Below are positions 1 to 10,997 of a stretch of 64,000 nucleotides of DNA, piece after piece. The position numbers were made by a program, and so were the translations under genes. Under the pieces are notes generated by a model. It did no database searches. It was not told where the DNA came from and was given only the letters and a program-made list of their open reading frames with translations. The first letter of the stretch is position 1; every line of letters starts with the position of its first letter. The DNA is from Streptomyces sp. CG1 (lineage in GTDB: Bacteria > Actinomycetota > Actinomycetes > Streptomycetales > Streptomycetaceae): assembly GCF_041080625.1 (NCBI RefSeq), contig NZ_CP163518.1, positions 1,178,001 through 1,242,000 of the forward strand, in the 5' to 3' direction.

Positions 1-984
1 CACGTACGACTTCAAGGGCACCTTGGAGGGTGCCTTCACCGCGCACACCAAGTTCGACGCGCACGCCGGCGAGCTGCACGCGATCGCCTACTACCCGGCC
101 TGGGACCACATCCGGCACATGATGGTGGATCCCTCGGGGCGTGTCACCCGCACCACGCGGATCCCGATGCCGGACGCGCCGATGATGCACGACTTCGCGC
201 TCACCGAGCGGCACGTCGTCGTCATCGACGTCCCGATCACCTTCGACCCCGCCGCGGCCGGGCGCGGTGAACCGGTGCCGTACATCTGGAACCGTGAACA
301 CCCCACCCGCGTGGGCGTCCTGCCCGGCGTACCGGCGGCCCCGTGCGCTGGTTCGAGATCGACCCCGTCTTCTACTCGCACACGCTCAACGCCTACGACG
401 AGGGCGGCTGTGTGGTGGTCGACATGACGACCTACCCGGCGCCGTTCTACGCCGCCGGGTGTGGCTCGGACGGCCCCTATGCCGCGTGGACCACGAAGCT
501 GGAACGCTGGACGATCGATCTGCGCCAGGGGCGGGTACGGCAGCGGGTGCTGGACGACCGGCCACAGGAATTCCCGCGTGTGAACGAGTCGTTGGTGACG
601 CGTCGGCACCGTTACGGCTACACGGCGGCGGCCGCCGAGCTGACAGCCGCCTATCTGACGCCGGACGGCGGCAACCCGCCCGACGAAGCGTTCTCCAACG
701 CGCTTGTCAAGCACGACCTGCTGCGCGGCGCCACCGAGGTGCACCGGCTGCCGAGGGGCGCGGCAGCGGGCGAGGCGGTGTTCGTACCACGGGACGCGGC
801 CGACCACCGGGCGGCGGCCGAGGACGACGGATATGCGCTCGCATACGTGCACAACCGGAACCGGGGCGCGGCCGACCTGGTGATCCTCGCGGCGCAGGAC
901 TTCACCGGGGAGCCGGTGGCACGGGTGCATCTGCCCGGGCGGGTGCCGCTCGGTTTCCACGGGAGCTGGATTCCGGACGCATGA
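1..984 (+). pseudogene. Carotenoid oxygenase (RPE65/CCD family), 5' partial, frameshifted
   Basis: This is the C-terminal part of an iron(II)-dependent carotenoid cleavage dioxygenase; the 5' end lies outside the window. The first frame (from base 2) reads through MHDFALTERH, the region of one iron-binding His, up to VGVLPG near 337. The protein then continues in a different frame as RTGGPVRWFEIDP and runs to FHGSWIPDA at the stop; FHGSW carries the last iron-ligand His. One missing or extra base near 337-342 explains the break. It may be a real disabling mutation or a sequencing error. Family assignment is firm; substrate is unknown. Confidence 0.85.
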
Positions 985-1012
985 GCGCCCGCGGTTTGGG
1001 ATGGTGGGCCCT

Positions 1013-1528
1013 ATGCACGCAAAGGACATCCTCATCGACGGCTACGGCCGCATCCAGGAAGAAGTCCATGCCGCCCTCGACGGCCTCGGACCGGACGAGC
1101 TGAACCACCGCCCCGCGCCCGACGCCAACTCCATCGCGTGGCTGGTCTGGCACCTGACCCGGGTGCAGGACGACCACATCGCCGACGCCTTCGACCTCGA
1201 CCAGGTGTGGCTGGGGCAGGGCTGGGAGAAGCGCTTCGGCCTCGATCTGCCGCCCCGTGACCACGGGTACGGGCACACCCCCGCGAAGGTCGCGAAGGTC
1301 ACCGTCGACTCCGCCGACCTGCTGACCGGCTACTACGACGCCGTCCACGAGCAGACCCTCGGCGCGCTGCGCTCGCTCGCCGCCAAGGATCTCGAACGTA
1401 TCGTGGACGAGCGCTGGGATCCCCCGGTCACGCTCGGGGTGCGCCTGGTGAGCGTCCTGTCCGACGACCTTCAGCACATCGGACAGGCCGCCTACCTCAG
1501 GGGGCTCGTTCAGAGCGCGGCCGCGTAG
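1013..1528 (+). CDS. DinB-like / DUF664 family protein
   Basis: A 171-residue predicted four-helix-bundle protein of the DinB/DUF664 type, a metal-binding fold that includes thiol-dependent transferases. An early [12 protein letters not shown] segment and a late [14 protein letters not shown] segment supply the conserved His positions. I chose the ATG at 1013 over the one at 1001 because GGTGGG sits at a proper ribosome-binding distance before it. The gene ends 19 bases inside the 3' end of the convergent adenosine deaminase gene. Substrate and partner are unknown. Confidence 0.8.
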   Translation: MHAKDILIDGYGRIQEEVHAALDGLGPDELNHRPAPDANSIAWLVWHLTRVQDDHIADAFDLDQVWLGQGWEKRFGLDLPPRDHGYGHTPAKVAKVTVDSADLLTGYYDAVHEQTLGALRSLAAKDLERIVDERWDPPVTLGVRLVSVLSDDLQHIGQAAYLRGLVQSAAA

Positions 1529-2589
1529 CCCGGCAGGACCACGTCCTCGATGAGGGCCTTGCGCTCGTCGAACGGGATGAACGCGCTCTTGAGCGCGTTC
1601 ACCGTGACCGTGCGCAGGTCCTCGACCGTCCAGCCGGCCTCTTCCACCAGCAGGGACATCTCCCGGGTCATCGTCGTGCCCGACACCAGACGGTTGTCGG
1701 TGTTGAGGGTGACCCGGAAGCCCAGGTCCTTCAGGGCCGTGATCGGGTGCTCGGCGATCGAGGTGGCGCAACCGGTCTGCAGGTTGGAGGTGGGGCACAT
1801 CTCCAGGGCGATCCGGCGGTCGCGCACCCAGGACGCGAGCCGGCCGAGCTTGCCTGCCGCGAGGTCGGGGATGTCCTCGGTGAGGCGCACGCCGTGGCCG
1901 ATGCGCTGGGCGCCGCACACCTGCAGGGCCTGGTGGATGCTGGGCAGCCCGTGCGCCTCGCCGGCGTGGATGGTGAAGGGCACGTTCTCGCGGCGCAGGT
2001 GCTCGAAGGCGGCCAGGTGGTCGGCGGGCGGGAAGCCGTCCTCGGCGCCCGCGATGTCGAAGCCGACGACACCGGCGTCCCGGTAGGCCACGGCCAGGTC
2101 GGCGGCCTCGCGGACCCGGTCGAACATCCGCATCCCGCACAGCAGGGTGCCCACCCGGACCGGGGTGCCGGCGGCGGCCACCTTGGCCATACCGGCGGCG
2201 AGACCTTCCTGGACGGTCTCCACGACCTCGCTGAGCGACAGCCCGCCCTGGGTGTTCAGCTCGGGTGCGTAGCGCACCTCGGCGTAGACGACACCGTCGG
2301 CGGCGAGGTCCAGCACATACTCCTCGGCGGTGCGCAGCAGGCCCTCGCGGGTCTGCATGACGGCGAGGGTGTGCTCGAAGGTGGCTATGTAGCGGACCAG
2401 ATCGCCGGAGTTGGCGGCCTCGAAGTACCAGGCGGCCAGCTCGTCGGGGTCGGTCGTGGGCAGGGTGTGGCCGATCTCCGCGGCGAGTTCGACGACGGTG
2501 GCGGGGCGCAGGCCGCCATCGAGGTGGTCGTGCAGCACGGCCTTGGGCAGGCGGCGGATCACTTCGGCATCTACGCGCGTAGCAGTCAT
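1510..2589 (-). CDS. add: Adenosine deaminase
   Basis: Cytosolic purine-salvage enzyme that hydrolyses adenosine or deoxyadenosine to inosine or deoxyinosine plus ammonia. At 359 residues it has the usual bacterial length. Visible motifs are the zinc-binding HDHLDGG near residue 20, the catalytic HAGEAHG segment near 215, the SNLQTG segment, and NTDN near 300, which supplies the last metal-ligand Asp. The start is the ATG after an AAGGAAAG ribosome-binding site. It runs convergent to the DinB-like gene with a 19-base overlap, and the downstream end of a VOC gene on the same strand lies 62 bases upstream. Confidence 0.95.
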   Translation of the reverse strand: MTATRVDAEVIRRLPKAVLHDHLDGGLRPATVVELAAEIGHTLPTTDPDELAAWYFEAANSGDLVRYIATFEHTLAVMQTREGLLRTAEEYVLDLAADGVVYAEVRYAPELNTQGGLSLSEVVETVQEGLAAGMAKVAAAGTPVRVGTLLCGMRMFDRVREAADLAVAYRDAGVVGFDIAGAEDGFPPADHLAAFEHLRRENVPFTIHAGEAHGLPSIHQALQVCGAQRIGHGVRLTEDIPDLAAGKLGRLASWVRDRRIALEMCPTSNLQTGCATSIAEHPITALKDLGFRVTLNTDNRLVSGTTMTREMSLLVEEAGWTVEDLRTVTVNALKSAFIPFDERKALIEDVVLPGYAAAL

Positions 2590-2651
2590 GACGGGTCTTT
2601 CCTTGAGCAGGCGGTTCGAAGTGGCGGGAGAAACGTGCGGCGGGAGAGGGC

Positions 2652-3059
2652 TCAGCCCGCGGGCTGCAGCAGGTCCCAGCGGTTGCCGTACAGGTCCTGG
2701 AAGACGGCGACCGTGCCGTACGGCTCGTGCCGCGGTTCTTCCAGGAAGGCCACGCCGGCCGCGGTCATCCGGGCGTGGTCGCGGGCGAAGTCGTCCGTGT
2801 GCAGGAAGAATCCGACGCGGCCGCCGGTCTGGTCGCCGACGCGGGACCGCTGGGCCTCGCCCTTGGCGCGGGCGAGGAGCAGTCCGGTGCCGGCCGGGAC
2901 CGCGTGCTGGCACTCCGGGCCCGGTTCCACGACGACCCAGCGGGAGCCGTCGGGGCGCGGGGCGTCCTCGGCCAGCCGGAAGCCGAGGGCCTCGGTGTAG
3001 AAGCGGATGGCCTCGTCGTAGTCGTCGACGACGAGGGTGACCAGGGCGACGCGTCGCAT
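2652..3059 (-). CDS. VOC (glyoxalase/bleomycin-resistance fold) protein
   Basis: A 135-residue single vicinal-oxygen-chelate unit. It opens with [20 protein letters not shown], the typical first strand and helix, and ends with [16 protein letters not shown], the usual last strand with the metal-ligand pattern. Such proteins bind a divalent metal and act as isomerases, dioxygenases or binding proteins. The sequence does not show which applies here. It lies just upstream of, and on the same strand as, adenosine deaminase (62-base gap), so the two may be co-transcribed. Confidence 0.85.
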   Translation of the reverse strand: MRRVALVTLVVDDYDEAIRFYTEALGFRLAEDAPRPDGSRWVVVEPGPECQHAVPAGTGLLLARAKGEAQRSRVGDQTGGRVGFFLHTDDFARDHARMTAAGVAFLEEPRHEPYGTVAVFQDLYGNRWDLLQPAG

Positions 3060-3195
3060 CGGGACCTTCCGGTGATCGGACCTTCCGGTGGGGGTGGTTA
3101 GCGGGTGAGGTTATACGTAAAACTTGGCGGGCGCCAGTCGCTGTTCTACGCGCGTTTCCTTGTGGCTTCGACGAGGTGTTCGCAGACGCTGGGTG

Positions 3196-4122
3196 TCAGG
3201 GCCCCTCGTCGCCCTGGGCGACCTCCACCCGGTGGTGGAAGTCGGCCATGCCGACGGCCGAGGCCGCGCAGGAGACGGCGGTGCAGGCGATGAGGAGGCC
3301 GGCGATCGTACGGCCGGCCCGGGGCACGCGGGGCGCGGCCAGCAGGGCCTGGACGCGCTGCGGGACGGGGCCCGTGGTCGCGGCGGGCGCGAAGTCGGGG
3401 CGTTCGGAGCGGGCGGCGTGTCCGGCGAGGGCCGCACGGGCGATGGCCCGGGCGATCAGGCGCCGGTCGCCGACCCGGGTGGCGGCGGCCTCGTCGGCGG
3501 CGCGCTCGGCGGCGAGGCGGATGCTCCCGCGGACCGGGCGCAGTGCCGGGTGGCAGTGCGCGGCGAGTTCGGCGGCGGCGAGGAAGTAGTGGTGGCGGCC
3601 GTCGTTGTGCGCCCGCTCGTGCGCGAACAGCGCTTCCCGCTCGGGGCCGTCCAGGCTGCGCAGCATCGCGGTGGTGACGACGATGCGGTGCGGGCGGCCG
3701 GGCAGCGCGTAGGCATCGGGGCGGGGCGAGTCCACCACACACAGGTCGCCGGCCGACGGTCCGCGCCCGGCCTGGGTGCGGGCGGCGCGGAAGGCGCGGG
3801 TCTGGTGCAGCACCGAGCGGACGAGGGTCCAGCCGCAGACGGCGAGGGCGCCGACGGAGGTCGCGGCGGCGGGCAGGACGACGAGGTCCGAGGCGGTGCG
3901 CAGCGGATGGATCAGCTGGCCGACCGCGGCGAAGAGCGGGACCTTGAGCAACCCGATGAGGACGAACGAGCCGAGCGCGGCCAGCGAGCAGCCGGCGAGG
4001 ACGACCGTGGATGCGGTGACGGCCCACAGCGCGGCGACCGGGGCCAGCCGGTCCAGGGCCCGGCGGGCCAGGGCCGGCAGGGCGATCGGCAGCAGCAGGG
4101 GCAGCAGAAGCAGTGCGGTCAT
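3196..4122 (-). CDS. M56-family (BlaR1/MecR1-like) membrane metalloprotease
   Basis: A 308-residue membrane zinc metalloprotease. Hydrophobic segments occupy residues 1-15, about 27-60 and 85-105. A cytosolic protease domain then carries the HERAH zinc motif near residue 170 and a downstream AERAADEAA helix. A final membrane segment (TIAGLLIACTAVSC) lies near 275. It lacks the penicillin-binding sensor domain of true BlaR1. Its start overlaps the stop of a BlaI-type repressor gene by 4 bases. In this family the protease destroys the repressor after a cell-surface signal; the inducer is unknown here. Confidence 0.88.
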   Translation of the reverse strand: MTALLLLPLLLPIALPALARRALDRLAPVAALWAVTASTVVLAGCSLAALGSFVLIGLLKVPLFAAVGQLIHPLRTASDLVVLPAAATSVGALAVCGWTLVRSVLHQTRAFRAARTQAGRGPSAGDLCVVDSPRPDAYALPGRPHRIVVTTAMLRSLDGPEREALFAHERAHNDGRHHYFLAAAELAAHCHPALRPVRGSIRLAAERAADEAAATRVGDRRLIARAIARAALAGHAARSERPDFAPAATTGPVPQRVQALLAAPRVPRAGRTIAGLLIACTAVSCAASAVGMADFHHRVEVAQGDEGP

Positions 4123-4499
4123 CGTTCGTCGGGTTCGAGGAGGTCGCGCAGGATGCGTTCGTCGTGGGGGTTGAGCTGCGCCACGAAGCGGGCGAGTACG
4201 GTCTCGCGGTCGCTGTCGCGGTCCAGCTCGCTGTGCATCCGGCGGGCGGTGAGGCCGTGGGCGTCCGGGACGTCCTGGACCGGGAGGTAGGCATAGCCGC
4301 GGCCCTGGCGGTGCCGCTCGACGACCCCCTTGTCGTGGAGGCGGGTGAGGATCGTGGTCACCGTCGTACGGGCCAGGTCCGCGCCGAGGCTCCGCTGGAC
4401 CTGGCCGGGCGTCTGGGGCGCGGCGGCGGCCCAGAGTGCGGCCATCACACTCGCTTCGAGTTCACCGGCCGGCCGGCGCTCGTCCTTCGCCTCGGTCAT
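4119..4499 (-). CDS. BlaI/MecI/CopY-family repressor
   Basis: A 126-residue winged-helix repressor. The N-terminal half shows the BlaI pattern: LEASVMAALW, then TPGQVQRSL and ARTTVTTILTRLHDKGVV (recognition helix region), then a GRGYAYLP wing. The acidic C-terminal helix is the usual dimerisation segment and is cut by the M56 partner in studied homologues. It is the first gene of a two-gene unit with the M56 protease, and a candidate operator lies upstream. Confidence 0.9.
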   Translation of the reverse strand: MTEAKDERRPAGELEASVMAALWAAAAPQTPGQVQRSLGADLARTTVTTILTRLHDKGVVERHRQGRGYAYLPVQDVPDAHGLTARRMHSELDRDSDRETVLARFVAQLNPHDERILRDLLEPDER

Positions 4500-4541
4500 G
4501 GAACGTTCCTCACCCCGTCTTCGTCTGCGGCCCGGGCGACC

Positions 4542-4559
4542 GTCTACACGATGGTAGTC
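4542..4559. promoter_or_regulatory. Candidate BlaI-type operator
   Basis: The sequence GTCTAC-ACGATG-GTAGTC is an inverted repeat with 6-bp arms, one mismatch and a 6-bp spacer. It lies 43-60 bases upstream of the BlaI-type start codon. BlaI/MecI repressors bind dyads containing TAC/GTA half-sites, so autoregulation of this repressor-protease pair is likely. Binding is inferred from position and symmetry only. Confidence 0.5.
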
Positions 4560-4649
4560 AATCGACTCTTCGTACGGCTGTGCCCCCGCACACCATTATG
4601 GGTGGACCGACTTTCCGCGGGCCGCCACCCAGGAGACGGGCCCGGCGTC

Positions 4650-5408
4650 TCAGCCTGTGGGGGCGTGCAGGACGTCCAGCCGTGCCGGTTCGTCCGCGGC
4701 AATCCGCAGGGCTCCCGCGGCGACGTTCTCCGCGAGGTGGTCCGGGTTGCCGGTGCCGGGGATGGCGGGAATGGCGAGGACGTGCGGGCCCTGGTGCAGG
4801 GTCCAGGCCATGCGGGTGTCGGTCGTCGCCTGCTCTCCGGCCTCGCCGGCGACGGCGGAGAACGGCACGAAGGCGATGCCGTGTCCGCGGCAGAGGCGCA
4901 GCACCTCGTCGGCCACGAGGTCGGGGCGGTCCAGCGCGTACCGGTTCTGTACGGACACCACCGGGGCGGTCTCGATCGCCTCGGCGAGGTGGCGCGGTGC
5001 GACGTCGGAGATGCCCGGGTGCCGGATCAGTTGGGCCTCGCACGGTTCGGCGAGCGCGCCGAAGTGCTCGGCGACGGAGTCCTGGCGCGTCCGGCGCAGA
5101 CGGACGACGTCGAGGTGGTCGCGGCCGAGCCGGCGCCACCCGCTCCGCCGACGAACTGATCAACACCGCCCTGGCCCCGTAACCCCGACGGCCTGGTCAT
5201 CGTCGCCAAGGTGGGCCCGCGGTCACGTCGAGGAGAAGGAGAAGGCGGCCGTGTCGATGTGGTGCCCGGCGCAGCACGGCCGGGGCCTGCGCGATCGCTG
5301 GGTGTACCGAGGTGGAAGGCGGCGCTGCCCGTCAGCCGTATGGCTCCGAGACCGACGCGGTGGACGGGCAGATCGCCGAGTTTCCAGGTGCCGGAGGTGT
5401 CCGCGTTG
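4650..5408 (-). pseudogene. Aldo/keto reductase remnant with internal inversion
   Basis: The minus strand encodes the start of an aldo/keto reductase at about 5405-5310 (KLGDLPVHRVGLGAIRLTG) and, after a frame change and small deletion, HIDTAAFSFSS at about 5230. The C-terminal part from LGRDHLDVVRLRR (about 5130) to the stop at 4650 is also on the minus strand. The piece that belongs between them, RSADELINTALAP then DGLVIVAKVGP, reads on the plus strand from 5141 to about 5222, with one extra base at the GTAACC. So an internal segment of about 85 bp is inverted and flanking coding sequence is lost. The gene cannot make an intact NADPH-dependent oxidoreductase. Confidence 0.8.
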
Positions 5409-5414
5409 ATCGTT

Positions 5415-8400
5415 TCAGCGGTCGTCGGCGGAGTCCCGCACACACCCCGGAGCCCCTGGGGTGAATCCGGCACCGGCTCGGGTGCCGCCGGCGGGTGTCC
5501 GTCGGCCGGCTGCGGGTCGGTGCGCGGCCCGCAGGAGGTCGAACAGGTCGTGGCCGGCAGTACTGTCGCGGGCGGCGCGTTGCGGGGCGGTCGCCGTGGC
5601 GGCACGCGGGCCCCGGGGCACCAGGGCGAGCACTTCGAGCAGGGCGCCTTCTCCCACGTTCTGACGGTCGTACCGGTCGGGGTCGGCGACGAGGGCGAGG
5701 GTCGCCGCAGCCAGCACGCCCGGCACGTCGCTCCGCTTGGAACGCAGCCCGGCAGCGAGCCGCGCTCCGGCCTCGGTGAGTTCGGCCGGGCGCCGCAGAC
5801 CCACCAGGGACCTCAGGCGGGCTCCCCCGAGTTCCGCGAAACCCTCGCCGATCAGTGCCTGCACCACGGCGTGCGCCTCCGCGTCGGCGCAGCCGGGCGG
5901 GGCAGCCGGGCCGGCATCGAGCGCGGCCCGGCACACACGCACCCGGACGGCCCGCGGCGGATAGTGGGCGTCGCCGTCCGCCGCCGTGGGGGGGCGGCGA
6001 GGGCGTCGTCCAGGGCCAGGACGTACGCCTCGCCGCATGCCAGAGTCGCGCACAGGTCCACGAACACTTCACCCGCCCAGCCCTGCCACTGTGCCAGCCG
6101 CTCGGCGGGCAGTCCCGCGCGCTCCCGCAGCCGGGTGCCGAGCACGGCGGTGAGACCGAAGTCGTCCTCGATGTGGTGGCCCGTCCCATGGGTGACGGCG
6201 AGCAGCCAGGGCAGATGATGGCTCGCCGACCAGGGGATGCCGATCAACCGGGAACGGCAGGTGCGCGGTAGCCCGGCGGCCGGCGAGGGTGCGCTGTGCC
6301 CCCGAGGACAGCAGTTCCTCGAAGGCGCTGCCCCGGGCGGCGGCGAACGGCACAGGGTGACGGTCGAGGAAGGTGAGCGGCGGTTCCCTGAGCGTCAGGT
6401 GGGCGGCGGCCGAACGGCGCACCGGGTCGTAGACGGCCCAGGCCAGTTCGTCGGCGGCCCGGTGGTACAGCGACCAGCCGGGCTCGCGCTCCGGTGCGCC
6501 GCCGCAGCGGATCTGGGCCTGGGCCCACATCCATTTCGGCGACGGGTCGTCACCGGCCGTGTCGTCCAGCGCCGAGCAGGCCCCGGCCACCAGCCGTGCC
6601 GCCGCCTCCGGCCGCCCGCGGACCCGCTCGAACTCCGCGAGCAGGGCCAGTCGCACCTGGTGGTCCAGGTCGCCGGCCTCGTCCTCGATCAGCACGGCGA
6701 ACGCCGGCCGGAGCAGGTCGAGTTCGGGCACCGGACGCTCCGGGGTGGCGCACAGACTCAGCCCGGCCAGCACGGTCAGCCGGTGCCCCGGTGACCGCAC
6801 CTCCGCGAGCGCCTCGGCCAGCTCGGCGGCGCGGGCGGGATCGGCGAGCACGGCCGCGACGCCGCCGTCGAGCAGGTCCTTGCGAGAACGCAGCGGGACG
6901 TCGAGCACGCCGGCGTCCGGTACCTCGTGCCCCAGGCCGGCGAGCACGTGCCAGAGCAGGGCCGCCTCGACGGCGTGCTCCCCACCGGTGTCCACGGTCC
7001 GCAGCCGCTGCAGGGCGTGCGCCGCCCGGCGCAGGTCGCCCACGTCACGGGCGAGGAACCGGGCCTGCTCCAACAGGCAGCGGGGGTGACCGTCCGGGTA
7101 GCCGAGGTCGCTCCAGAGCGCGTCGGCGCGGGCGAAGGCTGTCCACGGCCAGCAGCCTGCCCTGGAGCATGCCGCGTTGCAGGGCGATCTCGGCCAGACA
7201 CCCGTATCGGGTGGAGTCGTCGATGCCGTGAGCGACGCGCTCGGCCCGGTCCAGCGCCTCGAAGGCGGGCCGGGACCTGCCCAGCAGTTGGTGGGCGCGC
7301 GCCAAGTGCATGTACGCATCGACCCCCTCGGTGGGTGGCAGTGCGTCGAGATCGATGCTCTCCAGCCGGCGCAGCGCCAAGGTCGGTGCGACACCCTGGA
7401 GTTCCGCGCCCACCAGAGCGAGCATCGCCCGGCTCCACGTTGCCTCGGGCCCGGGGGTGTCCCCGCGCTCCCCCACCAGCTCCAGCAGCAGGGCGGCCGC
7501 CTCGTCGGCCCGGCCGTGGTCCTCCAGGACCCGGGCCAGCACCGTGGAGGCGTCGGTCAGCCGCCCGATGTCCTCCTTGCCCCGTGCCGTCGACACCCAG
7601 GTCCGGCAGGTGTCCAGGGCCCCGGGGGCGTTCAGCTGGAGCCGTACGATCGTCAGGAGCAGTTCCAGTGTCCGTCTGGCCGAGGAGTTGACCGAGGTCT
7701 CGGGCACGGAGGGAATGAACCGTGCCGCCTCGTCGAGGTCCCCTCTGCCGATCAGGAGCAGCGCCCGCAACCAGACGTCGGCGTCGGCCAGTTCGATCGG
7801 CTCGTCGGACTCCCGGACCAGCCGGTCGACAACTGCCAGATGACGCTCCACCTCGCTCCAGGCCGGATGCGAGGGACTGGTGAGGGCCCGCAGGGCGGTG
7901 TCCTGACTGCCCATCATCCCCATGGCGACACCCAGACGGGCGTGGACGACCGCTGTCCAGCTGATCAGGGGGCGCCCGTCCTTCCGCAACCTGGGCTGCC
8001 CGCCCTCCAGGTACTCCTCGCCCGGCACCTCGTCGCACCCGCAGGAGTTCCCACTCCTGCCGCTCGCTCGCCGCCAGGATCTGGTCGCGCCACCACCGCA
8101 CCGCCCCGGGGTCCCCCGCCTGGAACCGGTGATAGGTGGCCTCCCGCAGACAGGCGCCGTACTGCTCGGAGTCGGCCTCGGCCAGTGCGTCGAAGTGGGC
8201 GGCGAACGCCTGGTGCAGTTCGGCGAAGACCTGATGGTCGGAGACCAGCAGGCGCATGGGTGCCAGGACGTTGGTGTGGAAGACCACCGTGTCGTCGTCG
8301 CCGGAGTGCCTGGAGACCCAGGAGGACTTGGCCGCATAGGCGAGGAGTCGCTGCCAGGCCCGCTCCAGTTCCTGGTCCGTCGGCTCGGCCGTGGCGAAGG

Positions 8401-8756
8401 GGAACACGTCGTCCCGGCCGCACAGATGGTGGTCGTCCCGGCGCGGGTCGTCCACGTCGGAGCGGTCGGTGATGCCCTTGGCGAGCCAGGGCCGCATCAC
8501 CGTGAACACGTCCTTCTTGTGCAGGCGCCGGGGGATCACGCCGTACCGCAGCAGCCAGCGCACGGCTCGGTCCTCGATGCGCTGCACCACCTGTTCGATG
8601 AGATAGCGCACGAGGGGCTCGTCGCAGCGGGTCAGTTCCTCGGCGGTGATGTCCGGGTCCTGCTCGACGGCGTCGGCCAGCAGGGCGAGGTGGAAGGGCA
8701 GTCCCCCGGCCTTGTCCGTGGCGACGCGCACCAGGCGCCGGTCGGTGTTACGCGGT
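5415..8756 (-). pseudogene. Large ATPase/TPR-type regulator, 5'-truncated with several frameshifts
   Basis: About 1,100 residues of one helical-repeat protein can be followed leftwards, but only by changing frame near 8030, 7140, 6260 and 6000. It begins abruptly near 8756 at VRVATDKAGGLPFHLALL, the C-terminal part of a STAND-type NTPase domain. Long alpha-helical repeats rich in Ala, Leu and Asp follow, for example LALRRLESIDLDALPP and LLEQARFLARDVGDLRRAA. The NTP-binding motifs are missing; their place is taken by the 3' end of the aldehyde dehydrogenase gene. It resembles large LuxR/SARP-type regulatory ATPases and is almost certainly non-functional unless the frameshifts are sequencing errors. 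Confidence 0.75.
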
Positions 8757-8787
8757 AACGTTTCCGCTGCCGGGGGCCTACGGGGAC

Positions 8788-10110
8788 TCAGCCGAGCGGC
8801 TTCTCCAGTATCGCCTTGCGGTGGCTGAACGTCTCGATGGAGTAGCGGCCGTGGTAGCTGCCCATGCCGCTCTCGCCCACGCCGCCGAACGGCAGGTCGG
8901 AGACGGTGAGATGGGCGAGGGGCAGGCCGTGGCCGAGGCCGCCGGAGGAGGTCTCGGCGGCGATGCGCGCACGGGTCGCGTCGGACTCGGTGAAGACGTA
9001 CAGCGCGAGCGGCTTGTCGCGGTCGTTGATGAATCCGATCGCCTCGTCCAGGCCGGCCACGGTGACGATGGGCAGGATCGGGCCGAAGATCTCCTCCTGC
9101 ATCACGGGCGACTTCGGGTCGACGTCCGCGAGCACGGTCGGCGCGATGTACTTGGCCGTACGGTCGCTGTCGCCGCCCACCGCCACCCGGCCGGAGCCGA
9201 GCAGGGCGGACAGCCGGTCGAAGTGCCGCTCGTTGACGATCCGGCCGTACTCCGGCGACTTCGCCGGGTCGGTGCCGAAGACCGCCTGGACCGCGCGGAC
9301 CAGTGCGGGCTCCAGGGCGGCGGCGGTCTCCGGGTCGGCCAGGACGTAGTCGGGGGCGACGCACGTCTGGCCGGCGTTGAGGAACTTGCCGCGGGCGAGC
9401 CGGTCCGCGACCACGTCCAGGTCGGCGTCCTGGTCCACGAACACCGGGGACTTGCCGCCCAGTTCGAGGGTGACCGGGGTCAGGTGCTCGGCGGCGGCGC
9501 GCATCACGATGCGGCCGACGGTGCCGTTGCCGGTGTAGAAGATGTGGTCGAAGCGCTCGGCCAGCAGGGCCGTGGTCTCCGGGATGCCGCCCTCGACCAC
9601 GGCGACCGCGTCAGTGTCGAGATAGGCCGGGATCAGCTCGGCCAGGGCGGCCGAGGTGGCCGGGGCCAGCTCGCTCGGCTTGGCGACCACCGCGTTGCCG
9701 GAGGCCAGCGCGCCGACCAGCGGGGCGAGCAGCAGCTGTGCCGGGTAGTTCCAGGGGGCGATGACGAGGACGACACCGAGGGGGTCGTACTGCGTCCAGG
9801 CCTTGGCGTCGGCACCCAGATGGGCGGGGACCGGTGCGGGCTCCGGGCGCAGCCACTCCTCGAGGTGGTCGAGGGTGTGGTCGATCTCGCGGACGGTGAA
9901 GTCGATCTCGGTGCGGTAGGCCTCGGTGCTGCTCTTGCCGAGGTCGGAGTGGAGGGCGGCGGCGAGGTCGGCGCCGCGCTCGGTGAGCATCGCGCGCAGC
10001 CGGCGCAGCTGGCCGGTACGCCACGCGACGGGCTTGGTGCGGCCGGTGTCGAAGGTGGCGCGCAGCCGGGCCACGATGTCGGCGGGCTGCTCGATGGCGG
10101 GGTGGTTCAC
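8788..10110 (-). CDS. NAD(P)-dependent aldehyde dehydrogenase
   Basis: A 440-residue class 3-like aldehyde dehydrogenase that oxidises an aldehyde to the acid in the cytosol. Motifs in order: [15 protein letters not shown] (cofactor domain, about residue 120), [24 protein letters not shown] with the general-base Glu near 220, [11 protein letters not shown] with the catalytic Cys near 252, and [11 protein letters not shown] near 340. The short length and NYP motif fit the group acting on fatty, aromatic or coniferyl aldehydes. The stop lies about 30 bases from the truncated regulator remnant. Confidence 0.93.
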   Translation of the reverse strand: MNHPAIEQPADIVARLRATFDTGRTKPVAWRTGQLRRLRAMLTERGADLAAALHSDLGKSSTEAYRTEIDFTVREIDHTLDHLEEWLRPEPAPVPAHLGADAKAWTQYDPLGVVLVIAPWNYPAQLLLAPLVGALASGNAVVAKPSELAPATSAALAELIPAYLDTDAVAVVEGGIPETTALLAERFDHIFYTGNGTVGRIVMRAAAEHLTPVTLELGGKSPVFVDQDADLDVVADRLARGKFLNAGQTCVAPDYVLADPETAAALEPALVRAVQAVFGTDPAKSPEYGRIVNERHFDRLSALLGSGRVAVGGDSDRTAKYIAPTVLADVDPKSPVMQEEIFGPILPIVTVAGLDEAIGFINDRDKPLALYVFTESDATRARIAAETSSGGLGHGLPLAHLTVSDLPFGGVGESGMGSYHGRYSIETFSHRKAILEKPLG

Positions 10111-10225
10111 GGATGCCTCGCTGGTGGTGCACGGGCTGGTTTCGGCCCGAGCCTAGGTCTCAGTGGATGCATATGCCAACCTTTCAGGTTCTCAAGTTCA
10201 TTCCGGGGGCTCCTGGTGACGCGGG

Positions 10226-10876
10226 TCACGTGGCCGTGGGGGCGGTCTCTCTCCGGCGTCGCTCCAGGTAGGCCCGCTCGGCCTCGCTTGCCGTCAGGTC
10301 GGCGGCCCGGGCGTACTCCGTCGCCGCCTCGGCGGGGCGGTGCAGGCGGCGCAGCAGGTCGGCGCGGACGGCGTGCAGGACGTGGTAGCGGTCGAGGTCC
10401 AGGGTGTCGAGCAGGGCGAGTGCCGTGGCCGGTCCCTCGGTCTCGGCCACGGCGACCGCGCGGTTCAGGGCCACGACCGGGGACGGCGCCACCGCCATCA
10501 GCTGGTCGTACAGGTGCAGGATCTGCCGCCAGTCGGTGGCGGCGGCGGTGGGTGCGTCGCTGTGCACGGCGTTGATGGCGGCCTGGATCTGGTACGGCCC
10601 GGGGCGGCCGCGGCGCAGACAGCGCCTCACCAGATCCTGGCCCTCGGCGATCAGTGCCCGGTCCCAGCGGGAGCGGTCCTGCTCGGGCAGCGGGACGAGT
10701 ACGCCGTCCACGCCCTGCCGGGCCGGCCGCCGGGACTCGGTCAGCAGCATCAGCGCGAGCAGGCCGGTGACCTCGGGTTCGTCCGGCATCAGCGCGGCGA
10801 GAAGGCGCCCGAGGCGGAGCGCCTCCGCACACAGGGCGGGGTCGCCGGTGTAGCCCTCGTTGAAGAAGAGGGTGTT
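10226..10876 (-). pseudogene. ECF RNA polymerase sigma factor (SigJ/ECF42-like), C-terminal half only
   Basis: The readable frame starts at TLFFNEGYTG and continues through LMPDEPEVTGLLALMLL, the DRSRWDRALI segment, QAAINAVHSD and LNRAVAVAETEGP to the stop. This is the C-terminal helical extension that follows sigma region 4 in ECF41/42-type sigma factors. Both DNA-binding regions (sigma 2 and sigma 4) are missing. An in-frame stop and unrelated DNA lie directly upstream at about 10877, next to the integrase module, so the gene was probably cut by integration or rearrangement. Confidence 0.8.
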
Positions 10877-10929
10877 GCAAGATCGAAGTCTGTGGGCGCA
10901 CTAGTCGTGACCAGGCAAAACAGGGTATG

Positions 10930-10965
10930 AAAAGCCCCTCGAAGTGATCTCCGAGGGGCTCTTTT
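10930..10965. terminator. Bidirectional intrinsic terminator downstream of integrase
   Basis: A 9-bp perfect stem, AGCCCCTCG at 10933-10941 and CGAGGGGCT at 10952-10960, is flanked by A residues on the left and CTTTT on the right. It can therefore act in both directions. It lies 33 bases beyond the integrase stop, between that gene and the truncated sigma factor. Confidence 0.8.
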
Positions 10966-10997
10966 GTTGGCGGGGGGACAAACGGGGGACAGCGCGA

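Noticed and set aside
8821..10575. 584-codon plus-strand frame opposite the aldehyde dehydrogenase
   Set aside because: Gly/Arg-rich shadow with no recognisable motif; the opposite strand has a complete enzyme.
10876..10930. tRNA 3' end as integrase attachment site
   Set aside because: No tRNA-like cloverleaf or T-loop sequence is visible; the neighbouring gene is a truncated sigma factor.
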